The notes beneath the pieces were generated by a model. The model worked only from the letters and a program-made list of their open reading frames with translations. It had not been told where the DNA came from and searched no databases. Shown here piece after piece: positions 40,283-52,417 of a DNA stretch of 64,000 nt (positions are counted from its first letter, which is position 1; each line of letters opens with the position of its first letter). The DNA is from Rhodoferax sp. (GTDB lineage Bacteria; Pseudomonadota; Gammaproteobacteria; Burkholderiales; Burkholderiaceae_C): positions 1 to 64,000 of the forward strand of contig NZ_JAURYQ010000024.1 in the NCBI RefSeq assembly GCF_030653815.1, given 5' to 3'. Position numbers and translations under genes: made by a program.

Positions 40283-41226
40283 AGGGCGTAGTCGCGCGAG
40301 GCCGATTGCAGCAGCAGCAGGCAGAGCTCGGGGTAAGCGATGCCGGCCGCCTTGGCGGCCATCGGCACCAGCGAATGGCTGGTCATGCCCGGCGAGGTGT
40401 TGATTTCCAACAAATAAGGCTGACGCGTCACGGCGTCGATCATCACGTCGGCACGGGCCCAGCCCCGGCAGCCCAGGCTTTTATAGGCTTTCAAGACCAG
40501 TTGCTGAATGACCGACTCCTCGTCGTCAGGCAGGCCGCAGGGCACCAGGTACTGGGTGGTGTCGGTGAAGTACTTGTTCTGGTAGTCGTAGTTGCCCTCG
40601 GGCGCCACGATGCGGATCACCGGCAGGGCGCGCGCCTGTGCGCCGCTGCCCAACACCGCCACGGTCACCTCGTCCCCGGCAATGAACTGCTCGCACAACA
40701 CCACGTCATGCATGCCCGCCGCCTGCGCAAAAGCGGCCTCGCACTGGTCAAGTGCCGTGACTTTGGTGAGTCCCAGCGATGAGCCTTCGCGCGCGGGCTT
40801 GACGATCATGGGGCTACCCAGCGCCTGGAACGCTTCGCGGGTGGCCTGGGCGCTGTCAACGGTTTTCCAGGCCGGGGTGGGCAGGCCATCGGCGCGCCAG
40901 ATGTGCTTGGTCATGAGCTTGTTGATGGCAATGCTGGAGGCCATCACACCCGGACCGGTGTAGGGAATGCCCAGCAGTTCCAGTGCGCCCTGCACCGTGC
41001 CGTCCTCGCCAAAGCGACCGTGCAAGGCAATGAAGCAGCGTGTGAAGCCTTCTTTCTTCAGCTCGCCCAGCTCGCGCTCGGCCGGATCGAAGGCCTGTGC
41101 CTGCACACCCAGGCTTTGCAGCGCCTGCAACACGCCAGCGCCCGACATCAGCGAGACCTCGCGCTCGGCCGAGGCCCCGCCCATGAGCACCGCCACTTTC
41201 TCGGTTGTCAAATCAAATGCACTCAT
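40279..41226 (-). CDS. ddlB: D-alanine--D-alanine ligase
   Basis: A 315-residue ATP-grasp ligase making the D-Ala-D-Ala dipeptide used by MurF. It has an N-terminal [17 protein letters not shown], the ATP-grasp loop [11 protein letters not shown], and the C-terminal [16 protein letters not shown] metal/substrate site. Normal length. It overlaps murC upstream and ftsQ downstream by 4 nt each. Confidence 0.97.
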   Translation of the reverse strand: MSAFDLTTEKVAVLMGGASAEREVSLMSGAGVLQALQSLGVQAQAFDPAERELGELKKEGFTRCFIALHGRFGEDGTVQGALELLGIPYTGPGVMASSIAINKLMTKHIWRADGLPTPAWKTVDSAQATREAFQALGSPMIVKPAREGSSLGLTKVTALDQCEAAFAQAAGMHDVVLCEQFIAGDEVTVAVLGSGAQARALPVIRIVAPEGNYDYQNKYFTDTTQYLVPCGLPDDEESVIQQLVLKAYKSLGCRGWARADVMIDAVTRQPYLLEINTSPGMTSHSLVPMAAKAAGIAYPELCLLLLQSASRDYAL

Positions 41227-42665
41227 AGCGTCTGTCCTTCAGGGGCAACGAAGGCCTGGTTCTTCAACAAGCTGGCCACCTTGGCCGGCACGGCACCAAT
41301 GGAGCCCGCGCCCATGCACAAGACCACATCACCGTCGCGCACCGCGTCCGCAATGGCTTGCGGCAGTTCGACAACGTCGGCCACGAATACAGGTTCGATG
41401 TGTCCGGCCACGCGCAGGGCACGCGCCAGACTGCGGCCGTCAGCCGCCACGATCGGCGTCTCGCCAGCGGCATACACCTCGGTCAGCAGCACCGCGTCAG
41501 CGCGGCCAATGACCTTGACGAAGTCGTCAAAACAGTCACGGGTGCGGGTGTAGCGGTGCGGCTGAAAGGCCAGCAGCAAGCGCCGCCCCGGGAAGGCACC
41601 GCGGGCAGCGTCCAGCGTGGCCGCCATTTCCACCGGGTGGTGTCCGTAATCGTCGACCAAAGTGAAGCGGCCACCGCCGTGGGCTGCGCTCACCGGATGG
41701 TCACCATAAGCCTGAAAGCGCCGGCCCACGCCCTTGAAGCTGGCCAGGGCGCGCACCACCGCCGCATCGTCAATGCCCAGCTCCACAGCCACGGCAATCG
41801 CCGACAGGGCATTGAGCACGTTGTGGCGACCGGGCAAGTTCAGCACCACCTCCAGGTCGGGCAGCACCAGGCCATTGCGCCGCCTCACCGTGAAGTGCAT
41901 CTGGCCGTCCACCGCACGCACGTTCACGGCGCGCACCTCGGCGCCTTCGTCAAAGCCGTAACTCGTGACCGGGCAGGTGACTTGCGGCACGATGGACCGC
42001 ACGGCGGCGTCGTCGGTGCACAGGATGGCCGTGCCATAAAAAGGCATGCGGTGCAAAAAGTCGACGAATGCTTTTTTCAGGTTCTCGAAATCATGGCCAT
42101 AGGTTTCCATGTGGTCGGCGTCGATGTTGGTCACCACCGCCATCACCGGCAACAAGTTCAGGAACGAGGCATCCGACTCGTCGGCCTCCACCACGATGTA
42201 GTCACCCTGGCCGAGCCGCGCATTGGCACCCGCACTGTTCAGGCGACCGCCAATGACAAAGGTCGGGTCCAGACCCGCCTCGGCGAGGATGCTGGCCACC
42301 AGGCTGGTGGTGGTGGTTTTGCCGTGCGTACCGGCAATCGCAATGCCTTTTTTCAGGCGCATCAGTTCAGCCAGCATGAGGGCGCGCGGTACCACCGGAA
42401 CATGCATCGCGCGCGCCGCGATCACTTCGGCGTTGTCAGCCTGTACCGCAGTGGAAATGACCACGGCGTCGGCACCACTGACATTGCCGGCGGCATGACC
42501 GATATGGGTGGTGATGCCCAGCGCCTTGAGCCGTTGCAACGTCACGCTGTCCGACTGGTCCGAGCCCGAAATGGTGTAGCCCAGGTTGAACAGCACCTCG
42601 GCAATGCCGGACATGCCGACACCACCGATGCCGACAAAGTGAATGTGTTGGATGGCGTGTTTCAT
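41223..42665 (-). CDS. murC: UDP-N-acetylmuramate--L-alanine ligase
   Basis: A 480-residue cytoplasmic Mur ligase adding L-Ala to UDP-MurNAc. The UDP-binding Rossmann start [18 protein letters not shown] is followed by the ATP loop [12 protein letters not shown] (about 110-121), [11 protein letters not shown] and the C-terminal [10 protein letters not shown] region. All look intact. ATGA overlaps on both sides place it in the tightly packed dcw operon between murG and ddlB. Confidence 0.97.
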   Translation of the reverse strand: MKHAIQHIHFVGIGGVGMSGIAEVLFNLGYTISGSDQSDSVTLQRLKALGITTHIGHAAGNVSGADAVVISTAVQADNAEVIAARAMHVPVVPRALMLAELMRLKKGIAIAGTHGKTTTTSLVASILAEAGLDPTFVIGGRLNSAGANARLGQGDYIVVEADESDASFLNLLPVMAVVTNIDADHMETYGHDFENLKKAFVDFLHRMPFYGTAILCTDDAAVRSIVPQVTCPVTSYGFDEGAEVRAVNVRAVDGQMHFTVRRRNGLVLPDLEVVLNLPGRHNVLNALSAIAVAVELGIDDAAVVRALASFKGVGRRFQAYGDHPVSAAHGGGRFTLVDDYGHHPVEMAATLDAARGAFPGRRLLLAFQPHRYTRTRDCFDDFVKVIGRADAVLLTEVYAAGETPIVAADGRSLARALRVAGHIEPVFVADVVELPQAIADAVRDGDVVLCMGAGSIGAVPAKVASLLKNQAFVAPEGQTL

Positions 42666-43747
42666 TGACAGAGTTCCTCACAGGCCGCCACGATGGTTTG
42701 GGTGGCTTCCAGTTGTTGCATTTGTTTGGCCGCCTGCGCCTTTTGCAGCAGGCTGGCGCGTTCAAGGTTTTGCAGCTGAACGGCCAGCGACGCTGGCGTC
42801 AGCTGACCCTGGGGCACCAGCCAGCCCGCGCCCTGGTCCACCAGGAAACGGGCGTTGCTGGTCTGATGGTCATCGACGGCCGAGGGGAAAGGTACGAACA
42901 GTGCGGCCGCACCGACGGCGGCGATTTCGGTCACGGTGCTGGCGCCGGCACGGCAGATCACCAGGTCGGCGTCAGCAAAGGCCTGCGCGGTGTCGTCGAT
43001 GAAAGGTGTCAGCTGCGCCTGCACGCCCGCGCCGGCATAGTTGGCGCGCAGCGCCTCGATCTGTTTCGCGCCGCTCTGGTGGATCACCTCAGGGCGACTG
43101 GCCTCGGGCAACAAGGCCAGCGCCTGCGGCACGATCTCGTTCAAGGCTTTGGCGCCCAGGCTGCCGCCCACCACCAGCAATTTCAAGGGCCCAGTGCGGC
43201 CGGCAAAACGCTGCGCCGGATCGGGCTGGTTCAAGAACGCCGCGCGCAAGGGATTACCGACCCAGCGGGCCCGCTTGAGCACCTCGGGAAAGGCGGTGAA
43301 CACCCGGTCGGCGACGCCGGCAAGCACCTTGTTGGCCAGCCCCGCCACCGAGTTTTGCTCGTGCAGCAACAGTGGCTTGCCCAGCAGCACGCTCATCATG
43401 CCGCCCGGAAACGTGATGTAACCACCGAGCCCCAGCACCACGTCGGGCTTGACGCGGCGCAGCACCTGGAGGCTCTGCCAGAAGGCCTTGAGCAGGCGCA
43501 GGGGCAGCAGTGCCACCGTCACCAGCCCCTTGCCGCGCACGCCGCCAAAGTCGATGGACTCAAAGGCGAAACCCTGCGCTGGCACCAATTGGCTTTCCAT
43601 GCTGGGCTGACCGGGACTGCCTGCGCCACCGAACCAATGGACTTGCCAGCCTTTGTCACGCAAGACCTGCGCCACGGCCAAACCCGGAAAGATGTGGCCA
43701 CCGGTGCCGCCCGCCATGATCATCGCGCACTTGCTTTTGGCGTTCAT
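42662..43747 (-). CDS. murG: UDP-GlcNAc:lipid I N-acetylglucosaminyltransferase MurG
   Basis: A 361-residue peripheral membrane glycosyltransferase (GT28) that converts lipid I to lipid II. The N-terminal glycine-rich loop [14 protein letters not shown], the second G-loop [12 protein letters not shown] and the donor-binding [15 protein letters not shown] are present. It uses UDP-GlcNAc from GlmU. The position between ftsW and murC is typical; 4-nt overlaps on both sides. Confidence 0.97.
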   Translation of the reverse strand: MNAKSKCAMIMAGGTGGHIFPGLAVAQVLRDKGWQVHWFGGAGSPGQPSMESQLVPAQGFAFESIDFGGVRGKGLVTVALLPLRLLKAFWQSLQVLRRVKPDVVLGLGGYITFPGGMMSVLLGKPLLLHEQNSVAGLANKVLAGVADRVFTAFPEVLKRARWVGNPLRAAFLNQPDPAQRFAGRTGPLKLLVVGGSLGAKALNEIVPQALALLPEASRPEVIHQSGAKQIEALRANYAGAGVQAQLTPFIDDTAQAFADADLVICRAGASTVTEIAAVGAAALFVPFPSAVDDHQTSNARFLVDQGAGWLVPQGQLTPASLAVQLQNLERASLLQKAQAAKQMQQLEATQTIVAACEELCQ

Positions 43748-45009
43748 ACCCGGCCTCCTTGCATCAGCGTGCGGTTCTCTTGATCAATGCGCAGCACCAC
43801 GGCAATGGCGGCCAGGTTGATCAGGATGGCCGAGCCGCCGTAGCTCATGAGCGGCAGCGTCAGGCCCTTGGTCGGCAAGGCACCCAGGTTCACGCCCATG
43901 TTGATGAAGGCCTGAAAGCCCATCCAGATGGCCACACCCTGCGCCACCAGGCCGGCAAACACACGGTCCAGCGCAATGGCCTGGCGGCCGATGTACATCA
44001 TGCGGCGCACCAGCCAGAAGAACAGGCAGATCACGGTGACCACACCGATCAAGCCGAACTCTTCACCGATCACCGCCAGCAAAAAGTCGGTGTGCGCCTC
44101 GGGCAGCCAGTTGAGCTTTTCCACGCTGCCGCCCAAGCCCACGCCGAAGATCTCACCGCGGCCAATGGCGATCAGGGCATGCGTGAGCTGGTAACCCTTG
44201 GCCAGCGCGTTTTCCTCGCTCCAGGGGTCAAGGTAGGCAAAAATGCGTTCGCGCCGCCATTCGCTGGCCATGATCATCAAACCGAAAGCCACCACCAGCA
44301 CCGCGGCAATCAAAAAGAACATGCGGGCGTTGACACCGCCCAAAAACAAAATGCCCATGGCAATCACGGCAATCACCATGAAGGCGCCCATGTCGGGTTC
44401 GGCCAGCAACAGCACGCCGACCACCGCGACGGCAGCGCCCATGGGCAGCACGGCGCGGAAGAAGCGCTCTTTCACATCCATCTTGCGCACCATGTAGTCA
44501 GCGGCATACAGCAGCACGGTGAACTTGGCCAGCTCGGACGGCTGAAAGCTCAGCGGCCCCAGGCTGATCCAGCGCCGCGCGCCATACACCACCTTGCCGA
44601 CATGCGGGATCAGCACCAGCGCCAACAACACCAGCGAGAACAAGAACAGCGGCCGGGCAAACTTTTCCCAACTCGACACCGGCACCTGGTACGCCAGCAG
44701 CGCCACCGCAAAGGCGATCACCAGCCACATCGCATGGCGCACCAGAAAATAGGTGTGGGTGTAGCGGGCAAAGCGCGGGTTTTCCGGCATCGCGATCGAG
44801 GCCGAATAGACCATCACCAGCCCCCACAACAGCAGCGCCACCGTGACCCAGACCAACGGCTCATCGAATCCCTGGGCTTGCGACGGCCGGCTGGCCGTGG
44901 ACCACAGGCGTGAGCCGCCCAGACGTACCGGCAGCACATCGCTGGCCGGGGCCCGGACGCCCTTCAGCCAGCCGATCAGACCTTGAAAACGGACGGCAAG
45001 CGCGCTCAC
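43744..45009 (-). CDS. ftsW: Peptidoglycan polymerase FtsW (SEDS family)
   Basis: A 421-residue inner-membrane SEDS protein that polymerises septal lipid II with FtsI. A soluble N-terminal extension (about 45 residues) precedes about ten hydrophobic segments. Characteristic sequences are [25 protein letters not shown] and the late [15 protein letters not shown]. It lies between murD and murG, overlapping each by 4 nt. Confidence 0.96.
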   Translation of the reverse strand: MSALAVRFQGLIGWLKGVRAPASDVLPVRLGGSRLWSTASRPSQAQGFDEPLVWVTVALLLWGLVMVYSASIAMPENPRFARYTHTYFLVRHAMWLVIAFAVALLAYQVPVSSWEKFARPLFLFSLVLLALVLIPHVGKVVYGARRWISLGPLSFQPSELAKFTVLLYAADYMVRKMDVKERFFRAVLPMGAAVAVVGVLLLAEPDMGAFMVIAVIAMGILFLGGVNARMFFLIAAVLVVAFGLMIMASEWRRERIFAYLDPWSEENALAKGYQLTHALIAIGRGEIFGVGLGGSVEKLNWLPEAHTDFLLAVIGEEFGLIGVVTVICLFFWLVRRMMYIGRQAIALDRVFAGLVAQGVAIWMGFQAFINMGVNLGALPTKGLTLPLMSYGGSAILINLAAIAVVLRIDQENRTLMQGGRV

Positions 45010-46553
45010 AGGCTGCCCTCCAGCATCACGCCGGCGTCCAACGCCAGCGCTTGCACGGCCTGCACGAACATGCGTGCGCGGTGCTCGTAGTTGTCAAACA
45101 TGTCGAAGCTGGCGCAGGCTGGCGACATCAGCACCGCATCGCCAGGTCGGGCTTGGGCATTGGCCTGGTACACGGCGTCCTGCATCGAGGCCGCGTCAAA
45201 CATCGGCACCTGGGCCTGCGCCAAGGCCGCGCGAATCAAGGGCGCATCACGCCCGATCAGCACCACAGCCCGGCAGCTGCGCTGCACCGGTCCGGTCAGC
45301 GGGCTGAAGTCCTGGCCCTTGCCCTCGCCGCCCAGAATCACCACCAGGCGGCGTTCCGCGCCCAAGCCCTGCAACGCCGCCACCGTGGCCCCGACGTTGG
45401 TGCCTTTGCTGTCGTCAAAAAACTCGATGCCGTTGACGATGCCCACGGGCTGTACCCGGTGCGGCTCACCGGCGTACTCGCGCAGGCCGAAGAGCATGGG
45501 GCCCAACGCGCAGCCGGCAGCACAGGCCAAAGCCAGGGCAGACAAGGCGTTGATGGCGTTGTGGCGACCGCGAATGCGCAGCGCATCGGCGGGCATCAGG
45601 CGCTGGAAGAACAGCTCGGGCGCTTCGCCCTTGCGCGGCTTGATGGTTTCGTCCGCTTCGAGCGCGCGCACCAACCAGGCCATGCCATTGACGATCTCGA
45701 TGCCAAAGTCGCCAGGACGCTGCGGCATGTCGCCGCCAAAAGTGACGACCTCGCGTGGCGCTGGTTTTTTGAATTTGGCGCGGGCCGCGGGTGCCTTCGT
45801 GCCCGCTGGCGCTTGCGGCTCGGCCGCCAACAGGCCCATCACCACCGGGTCTTCACGGTTCAGCACCATCAGGCCCTGCTGGCCAAAAACGGCGGCCTTG
45901 GCCTGCACATAGGCGGCCATCGAGCCGTGCCAGTCGAGGTGGTCCTGACTGATGTTGAGCACGGCACCGGCGGTGGGCTCAAAACTGCGCTCACCTTCCA
46001 ATTGGAAGCTTGACAACTCCAGCACCCAGACCTCGGGCAGGTCATCGGCATCCAAGCGCACCATCAGCGTGTCGAGCAGGGTCGGGCCGATGTTGCCCGC
46101 TACCGCCACGCTTTTGCCGGCGCGCTCGACCAATTGACCGGTGAGCGAGGTCACCGTGGTCTTGCCATTGGTGCCGGTAATGGCCAGTACCTTGGGCGCA
46201 TAGTCGCGGTCGATCGCGAGCTCGGCCAGCGCTTGCGCGAACAAGCTCAGCTCGCCAGCCAGCGGAATCGCCAGGGCCTGGGCGGCCGCTGACACAGGTG
46301 CAATGTCCGCCGGGCTCAGGCCGGGGCTCTTGAACACCGCCGTGATGCCGCCCTGCAACAGCTCGGCATCCAGCGGCCCGGTCGCAAAACGCGCAGTCGG
46401 CACGTCGCGCTGCAAGGCTGCCAACTGCGGCGGTGCGGTGCGCGTGTCGGCCACCGTGACCTGAGCGCCACGGCGCGCGCACCAGCGTGCCATGGCCAGG
46501 CCGGACGCGCCGAGGCCCAGGATCAGCACAGGGTGGGATTGCAGCGTGTTCAT
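45006..46553 (-). CDS. murD: UDP-N-acetylmuramoylalanine--D-glutamate ligase
   Basis: A 515-residue cytoplasmic Mur ligase adding D-Glu. It has an N-terminal [21 protein letters not shown] loop [13 protein letters not shown] (125-137) and a conserved [14 protein letters not shown]. It is about 75 residues longer than E. coli MurD. The extra sequence falls in the central domain (about 245-325) and includes an Ala/Lys/Pro-rich stretch ([14 protein letters not shown]). The start at 46553 is set by the Rossmann N-terminus; the open frame upstream is not family-like. It follows mraY by 2 bp. Confidence 0.96.
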   Translation of the reverse strand: MNTLQSHPVLILGLGASGLAMARWCARRGAQVTVADTRTAPPQLAALQRDVPTARFATGPLDAELLQGGITAVFKSPGLSPADIAPVSAAAQALAIPLAGELSLFAQALAELAIDRDYAPKVLAITGTNGKTTVTSLTGQLVERAGKSVAVAGNIGPTLLDTLMVRLDADDLPEVWVLELSSFQLEGERSFEPTAGAVLNISQDHLDWHGSMAAYVQAKAAVFGQQGLMVLNREDPVVMGLLAAEPQAPAGTKAPAARAKFKKPAPREVVTFGGDMPQRPGDFGIEIVNGMAWLVRALEADETIKPRKGEAPELFFQRLMPADALRIRGRHNAINALSALALACAAGCALGPMLFGLREYAGEPHRVQPVGIVNGIEFFDDSKGTNVGATVAALQGLGAERRLVVILGGEGKGQDFSPLTGPVQRSCRAVVLIGRDAPLIRAALAQAQVPMFDAASMQDAVYQANAQARPGDAVLMSPACASFDMFDNYEHRARMFVQAVQALALDAGVMLEGSL

Positions 46554-46555
46554 CT

Positions 46556-47734
46556 TTAGCGCAGCTTCAGTGTGCTTAAACCCACCAGGCACAGCAGCAT
46601 GGTGATGATCCAGAAACGCACCACGACCTGGGTTTCCTTCCAGCCGTTTTTCTCGAAATGGTGGTGCAACGGGGCCATCTTCAACAGGCGCCGGCCCTGG
46701 CCGAAACGCTTCTTGGTGTACTTGAACCAGCTCACCTGCAGCATCACCGACAGCGCCTCGACCACGAAAATGCCGCCCATGATGGCAAGCACGATTTCCT
46801 GACGCACGATCACGGCAATGGTGCCCAAGGCGGCGCCCAGCGCCAGCGCGCCCACGTCGCCCATGAAGACCTGCGCCGGGTGCGTGTTGAACCACAAAAA
46901 CGCCAGCCCCGCGCCAGCCATGGCGGCGCAAAAAATCATCAATTCACCGGCGCCGGCAATGTGCGGCAAAAACAGGTAACGGGCAAACACCGAGTTGCCC
47001 GTGACATAGGCAAACACCCCCAGGCAAGCGCCCACCATCACCACCGGCATGATCGCCAGGCCGTCCAGGCCGTCGGTCAGGTTCACCGCGTTGCTGGACC
47101 CCACGATCACCAGATAAGACAGAACGACAAAGCCCAGCACCCCCAGCGGGTAGCTGATTTCCTTGAAAAACGGCACCATGAGGCCGGCCTTGGGCGGCAG
47201 GCTCAAGTCAAAGCCGGACTGCACCCAGGTAAAGAACAATTCCAGCACACGGTAGTTGGTGTTCTCGGAAATGCTGAACACCAGGTACAGCGCCGCCAGC
47301 AGGCCGATCAGCGACTGCCACAGGTATTTCTCTCGCGAGGGCATGCCCTCGGGGTCCTTGTTGACCACCTTGCGCCAGTCGTCCGACCAGCCAATGGCGC
47401 CAAAGCCCAGCGTGACCAGCAGCACAATCCAGACAAAGCGGTTGCTCCAGTCAAACCAGAGCAGCGTCGAGATCGCGATGCACAGCAGGATCAACACGCC
47501 GCCCATGGTGGGCGTGCCGCTTTTGACGTGGTGCGTTTCCATGCCGTAGCCACGAATCGGCTGGCCGATCTTGAGTGCGGTCAGGCGCCGGATCACCCAG
47601 GGGCCGGCGGCCAGGCCCATCAGCAGCGCGGTCAGCGCCGCCATCACGGCGCGAAAGGTTTGGTACTGAAAGACCCGTAAAAAACCCAGATCAGGCGACA
47701 GACTTTGCAACCATTGGGCGAGCCAGATCAGCAT
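46556..47734 (-). CDS. mraY: Phospho-N-acetylmuramoyl-pentapeptide-transferase
   Basis: A 392-residue polytopic membrane enzyme that transfers phospho-MurNAc-pentapeptide to undecaprenyl phosphate, giving lipid I. Family motifs are [10 protein letters not shown], the Asp-rich [21 protein letters not shown] and [13 protein letters not shown]. About ten hydrophobic segments. It sits between murF and murD, overlapping the murF 3' end by 7 nt. Confidence 0.98.
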   Translation of the reverse strand: MLIWLAQWLQSLSPDLGFLRVFQYQTFRAVMAALTALLMGLAAGPWVIRRLTALKIGQPIRGYGMETHHVKSGTPTMGGVLILLCIAISTLLWFDWSNRFVWIVLLVTLGFGAIGWSDDWRKVVNKDPEGMPSREKYLWQSLIGLLAALYLVFSISENTNYRVLELFFTWVQSGFDLSLPPKAGLMVPFFKEISYPLGVLGFVVLSYLVIVGSSNAVNLTDGLDGLAIMPVVMVGACLGVFAYVTGNSVFARYLFLPHIAGAGELMIFCAAMAGAGLAFLWFNTHPAQVFMGDVGALALGAALGTIAVIVRQEIVLAIMGGIFVVEALSVMLQVSWFKYTKKRFGQGRRLLKMAPLHHHFEKNGWKETQVVVRFWIITMLLCLVGLSTLKLR

Positions 47735-49170
47735 GGGGCGGTCTCCTTGTCCTGTGTTGCGGCCTGCACGATGGCCTCGACCACCCGTTCCATCTTCATG
47801 AAGCGCGAGCCCTTGACCAGCACGCTGGCCACCGTGGGCAGCGCCGCCAGCACGGCCGCCTGCACAGCGTCCATGTCGGCATGCACATCGATGGCGGCGA
47901 AGGGTTTGGCGGCTTGCGCAGACGCGTTGCCGGTCACGATGATTTTTTCGATCTGCATGGCCAGCGCCAATTGCAAGGCTTCGGCATGGAACTGTGGTCC
48001 CTGGTCACCCACCTCACCCATGTCGCCCAGCACCAGCAGGCGGGGTCCGGGCAGTGCCGCCAGCACCTCGATGGCGGCGCGCACCGAGTCCGGATTGGCG
48101 TTGTAGCTGTCGTCCACCAGCGTGACGGCCCGGCCGCTGTGGCGTACCAGCAGCGCCCGTGAGCGGCCCTTGACCGGCTCGAAGGCTTCCAGCCCGGCGG
48201 AAATCGCCACCAGCGGCACGCCAGCGGCCAGCGCGCACGCCACCGCCGCGAGGGAATTCTTGACGTTGTGCGCGCCGGCAATGTGCAGCGCGTAATGCAG
48301 CGCGCCGCGCGGTGTCATGACGCTGACCTGCCAGGCCGCGCCCGACCAGACCGCTTGCGTGGCGTGCACGCATTTTGTGGGGTCGACTTCGGTCGACTCT
48401 AACTGGCCAAAACACAAACAAGCGCGCGATCCCGCCTTGTCCGCCCATAACGCGCTGTAGGCGTCATCGGCTGGGAACACCGCGAACCCATCGGGCGGCA
48501 GCGCGTCAATCACCGCGCCGTTTTCCTGCGCCACGGCTTCCACCGTCTGCATGAACTCCAGATGCTCCCGCTGGGCGTTGTTGACCAGCGCCACCGTGGG
48601 CTGGGCGATGGCAGCCAGGGCGGCAATTTCACCGGGGTGGTTCATGCCGAGCTCAACCACGGCCAGGCGATGGTGGGTGCGCAAGCCCAGCACGGTCAGC
48701 GGCACACCGATGTCGTTGTTCAGGTTGCCCTGGGTCGACAGACAGGCCTCGGGAGCCTGGGCGCGCAGGATGCTGGCGATCATCTGCGTCACCGTGGTTT
48801 TGCCGTTCGACCCAGTCACGGCGATCAGCGGCAGGCTGAACTGCTTGCGCCAGTGCGTGGCCAGTTGCGCCAGCGCCAGCCGGGCATCGGGCACCACCAC
48901 ACCCGGCAAATCGGCCAGGCGCAGCTTCTCCAGCGCGCTCGCGCCCTGGCAGATCGCGGCCACTGCGCCCTTGGCGCGCGCCTCCTGCAAAAAGTCATTG
49001 CCGTCAAAGCGCTCGCCGTGCAAGGCCACAAACAGGTCGCCAGGGGCCAGCGTGCGCGTGTCGGTGTGCACGCGCTGGATGACCACCTGGGCAGGGTCCA
49101 GCCCGTCGGTCTGCCATGGTGCGGGGGCCAGCCAGGCGGCCACTTGCTGCATTGTCATCATGGCGCTCAT
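47728..49170 (-). CDS. murF: UDP-MurNAc-tripeptide--D-Ala-D-Ala ligase
   Basis: A 480-residue Mur ligase adding the D-Ala-D-Ala dipeptide made by DdlB. It has the ATP loop [14 protein letters not shown] (about 114-127), [13 protein letters not shown] and the C-terminal [15 protein letters not shown] hallmark. Length is somewhat above E. coli MurF. It overlaps murE by 4 nt and mraY by 7 nt. Confidence 0.97.
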   Translation of the reverse strand: MSAMMTMQQVAAWLAPAPWQTDGLDPAQVVIQRVHTDTRTLAPGDLFVALHGERFDGNDFLQEARAKGAVAAICQGASALEKLRLADLPGVVVPDARLALAQLATHWRKQFSLPLIAVTGSNGKTTVTQMIASILRAQAPEACLSTQGNLNNDIGVPLTVLGLRTHHRLAVVELGMNHPGEIAALAAIAQPTVALVNNAQREHLEFMQTVEAVAQENGAVIDALPPDGFAVFPADDAYSALWADKAGSRACLCFGQLESTEVDPTKCVHATQAVWSGAAWQVSVMTPRGALHYALHIAGAHNVKNSLAAVACALAAGVPLVAISAGLEAFEPVKGRSRALLVRHSGRAVTLVDDSYNANPDSVRAAIEVLAALPGPRLLVLGDMGEVGDQGPQFHAEALQLALAMQIEKIIVTGNASAQAAKPFAAIDVHADMDAVQAAVLAALPTVASVLVKGSRFMKMERVVEAIVQAATQDKETAPC

Positions 49171-50684
49171 CGGCCTTGCTCCTGCTGGCGCATCACCGGG
49201 CGGGCCAGGACCTGCTTGACGTGTTCAATGTCAGAAAAAGGCAGACGCTCGCCGGCAATTTCCTGGTAATTTTCATGACCCTTGCCAGCCAGCAAGACCA
49301 CATCCAGGGGACTGGCCTGCGCCAGCGTCTGGGCAATGGCGCGCGCGCGATCCGGCTCCACCTGCACGCCGGCCACCCCGGTCAAACCCAGCAAAATCTG
49401 GCTGATGATGGCGTCCATGGCCTCACCGCGCGGGTTGTCGCTGGTCACCACCACGCGGTCAGCATGGGCCGCGGCCACCGCCCCCATCAAGGGGCGCTTG
49501 GCTGTATCGCGGTTGCCACCACAACCAAACACACACCACAACTTGCCGCCCCGCGCCTGCGCCTGGGGCCGCAGCGCCGCCAGCGCTTTGGCCAGCGCAT
49601 CGGGGGTGTGGGCGTAGTCAACCGCCACCAGGAGCTGCCCGGGCGCACCGACACATTCCATGCGCCCGGGCACCGACGTCAGGTGGGCACAGGCTTGCAC
49701 CGCGTCCGCCAGGGCGACACCCAGCGTGCGCATGGCGGCGATCACGCCCAGCACATTGCTCACGTTAAAGGCGCCAATGAGCTGGGTTGCCAGCGGCAGG
49801 CGCTGCGGCCCCTCGACCACAGTGAAGGCCACGCCCTGCGCTTCATAACGGATGTCGTGCGCCTGCAAACGGGCGCGATTGGTCGCAGCGGGCGCAATGG
49901 ACAGGGTCCAGAGGTCAAGCGCGCCAGCCGACAATCGCCCGGCCAGTTCGGCACCGTAGGGGTCGTCGACATTGACCACGGCCGCGCGCAAAGCGGGCCA
50001 GGCAAACAGGCTGGCCTTCGCCTGCCAGTAACTGGCCATGTCACCGTGGTAGTCCAGATGGTCCTGCGTCACGTTGGTCAGCACCGCGGTGTGAATCCGG
50101 GTGCCCGCCAGCCGCTGCTCCTCAATGCCGATGGACGAGGCCTCGATGGCACAGGCTTGCAGACCTTGCTGGACAAATGTGGCAAATGCTGCCTGCAGCG
50201 CGACCGGGTCCGGCGTGGTCAAACCGGTGCTCACCAAAGCGGGCGGCACACCCACACCCAGGGTACCCACCACAGCACAGGGAATGGGCGCAGTCGATGC
50301 CAGGTTCGACAGGGCCTGCGCCAGCCACCAGGTGCTGGAAGTCTTGCCGTTGGTGCCGGTCACTGCCAACACCGCCAGGCGCTGGCTGGGGCTGCCAAAC
50401 CAGACATCCGCCACCAGACCGCTGGCCGCTTTCAGACCTGGGTACGTGGCCACACGCGCGTCGCTGAAGGCAAAGGTCTGCGCGCCGTCCTGCTCCACCA
50501 GACAGGCTGCGGCGCCCGCCGCCAGCGCCGCAGCCACCTGGGCGCGGGCGTCGAAGGCGGCACCCGGCCAGGCCAGAAAAGCGTCGCCGGGCTGGACCTG
50601 GCGGCCGTCGGTGCGCAAGACACCGGTGACGCGCGCACGCAACCAGGCCGCAGCGTCTTGGGGGTTGAGCAGCTGCTGCAGCAT
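49167..50684 (-). CDS. murE: UDP-MurNAc-dipeptide ligase MurE (meso-DAP type)
   Basis: A 505-residue Mur ligase adding the third amino acid of the stem peptide. The ATP loop is VTGTNGKTSSTWWL, and the motif SDNPRGE marks the meso-diaminopimelate-specific form. The presence of dapF in the window agrees with a DAP-type wall. It overlaps ftsI by one base and murF by 4 nt. Confidence 0.97.
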   Translation of the reverse strand: MLQQLLNPQDAAAWLRARVTGVLRTDGRQVQPGDAFLAWPGAAFDARAQVAAALAAGAAACLVEQDGAQTFAFSDARVATYPGLKAASGLVADVWFGSPSQRLAVLAVTGTNGKTSSTWWLAQALSNLASTAPIPCAVVGTLGVGVPPALVSTGLTTPDPVALQAAFATFVQQGLQACAIEASSIGIEEQRLAGTRIHTAVLTNVTQDHLDYHGDMASYWQAKASLFAWPALRAAVVNVDDPYGAELAGRLSAGALDLWTLSIAPAATNRARLQAHDIRYEAQGVAFTVVEGPQRLPLATQLIGAFNVSNVLGVIAAMRTLGVALADAVQACAHLTSVPGRMECVGAPGQLLVAVDYAHTPDALAKALAALRPQAQARGGKLWCVFGCGGNRDTAKRPLMGAVAAAHADRVVVTSDNPRGEAMDAIISQILLGLTGVAGVQVEPDRARAIAQTLAQASPLDVVLLAGKGHENYQEIAGERLPFSDIEHVKQVLARPVMRQQEQGR

Positions 50685-52417
50685 CAGAAACTTTCTTCCA
50701 CGGCGTCGGTGATCACCTGCGGCACCACCGACTGGTCGGGCGCAATGCCCAACACGCGCAGGGTTTGCTGCACCGTCTGGCTGAACACCGGGGCGGCGGT
50801 CAGACCACCGTAGTACTGACCATTGCTGGGCTCATCAATCATCACTGCCACGGCAATGCGGGGGGCATCGATGGGCGCCAGGCCAGCAAAAACACCGCGG
50901 TACTTTTTGTCGGCATAACCCTTGCCCTCCACCTTGTGCGCGGTGCCGGTTTTGCCGCCCACCGAGTAGCCCATGGCTTGCGCTTTTTGCGCCGTGCCGC
51001 CCGGACCGGTCACCAGATGCAGCATGTGGCGCACGTCGCGGGCATGGCGGGCTTCAATCACCGGCACGCCCACGGCAGGCGCGTTCATCTTGAACATGGT
51101 CACCGGTACCAGGTCGCCGTCGCGACCAAAGATGGTGTAGGCGTGGGCCAGCTGAAACAGGCTGACCGAGACGCCGTAACCGTAGCTCATGGTGGCCTGT
51201 TCGATCGGGCGCCAACTCTTGTAGGGTCGCAGCCGACCGCTCACGGCCCCAGGAAAGGGCAGCTCCGGCTTCTGGCCAAAGCCGACCTGGCTGTACATCT
51301 CCCACATTTTGCGGGGCGCCATTTGCATGGCGATCTTGACCGTGCCCACGTTGCTCGACTTCTGGATCACCTCGGTCACGCTCAGGAGGCCATTGGGATG
51401 GGTATCACTGATGGTGGCGCTGCCGATGCTCATGCGCCCGGGCGCGGTCTGAATTTTTGATTCCGGCGTCACCATGCCCTGGTTCAGCGCCGCGGCAATG
51501 ATGAACGGCTTCATGGTCGAGCCCGGCTCGAAAGTGTCGGTCAGGGCCCGGTTGCGCAACTGCGCGCCACTCAGGTTGCGGCGCTTGTCGGGCACAAAAC
51601 TGGGGTAGTTGGCCAAGGCCAGCACCTCGCCGGTTTGCACATCCAGCACCACCACACTGCCGGCCTTGGCCTTGTGCGCCAGCACCGCCTCCTTGAGCGT
51701 CTGATAGGCGAAAAACTGCACCTTGCTGTCGATGCTGAGCTGCAGGTCACGGCCATCGACCGGCGCAATCTGCTCGCGCACGTCTTCCACCACCCGGCCC
51801 ATGCGGTCCTTGATGACACGCCGCGAGCCATCGCGGCCACCCAGCGCCTTGTTGAAGGTGAGCTCCATGCCTTCCTGTCCCTGATCTTCCACGTTGGTGA
51901 AACCCACCACATGGGCGGCGGCTTCGCCCTCGGGGTATTGACGTTTGTATTCCTTGCGCTGGTAAACGCCCTTGAGGCCCAGGGCGGCGATTTCATTGCC
52001 GACCGACTCATCAACCTGGCGCTTGAGCCAGACAAAGGTCTTGTCTTCGTCTTCCAGTTTCTTGTTCAGCTCTGCCAGCGGTAGGTCGAGCAGCTTGGCC
52101 AACTTTTTCAGACCTGCCGGATCACGTGGCACGTCTTCCGGAATCGCCCAGATGCTGGGGACCGGAATGCTGGAAGCCAGCACGATGCCGTTGCGGTCCA
52201 GAATGCGGCCACGGCTGGCTGGCAGCGCCAGGGTGCGGGCAAAGCGCACCTCGCCCTGCCGTTGGAAAAACTCATTTTCAATGACCTGGATGTACACCGC
52301 CCGCCCCACCAGGCCAGCAAAAGACAAGGCAATCACGGCCACAATGAACTTGCTGCGCCACACCGGCGTGGGACTGGCCAGCAAGGGGCTGGAGGTGTAG
52401 GCAATGCTGCGGCTCAT
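50684..52417 (-). CDS. ftsI: Septal transpeptidase FtsI (PBP3)
   Basis: A 577-residue class B penicillin-binding protein. It has a short cytoplasmic tail, one membrane helix (about 24-44), a dimerisation/pedestal domain (RGRILDRNG) and the transpeptidase domain. The catalytic motifs are S300-TMK, S354-SN and K489-TG, all intact. It crosslinks septal peptidoglycan made by FtsW. Overlaps ftsL by 4 nt. Confidence 0.97.
   Translation of the reverse strand: MSRSIAYTSSPLLASPTPVWRSKFIVAVIALSFAGLVGRAVYIQVIENEFFQRQGEVRFARTLALPASRGRILDRNGIVLASSIPVPSIWAIPEDVPRDPAGLKKLAKLLDLPLAELNKKLEDEDKTFVWLKRQVDESVGNEIAALGLKGVYQRKEYKRQYPEGEAAAHVVGFTNVEDQGQEGMELTFNKALGGRDGSRRVIKDRMGRVVEDVREQIAPVDGRDLQLSIDSKVQFFAYQTLKEAVLAHKAKAGSVVVLDVQTGEVLALANYPSFVPDKRRNLSGAQLRNRALTDTFEPGSTMKPFIIAAALNQGMVTPESKIQTAPGRMSIGSATISDTHPNGLLSVTEVIQKSSNVGTVKIAMQMAPRKMWEMYSQVGFGQKPELPFPGAVSGRLRPYKSWRPIEQATMSYGYGVSVSLFQLAHAYTIFGRDGDLVPVTMFKMNAPAVGVPVIEARHARDVRHMLHLVTGPGGTAQKAQAMGYSVGGKTGTAHKVEGKGYADKKYRGVFAGLAPIDAPRIAVAVMIDEPSNGQYYGGLTAAPVFSQTVQQTLRVLGIAPDQSVVPQVITDAVEESF

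Noticed and set aside
46554-46931. Upstream extension of the MurD frame
   Set aside because: It is antisense-like sequence within mraY in another frame; the Rossmann start at 46553 fixes the N-terminus.
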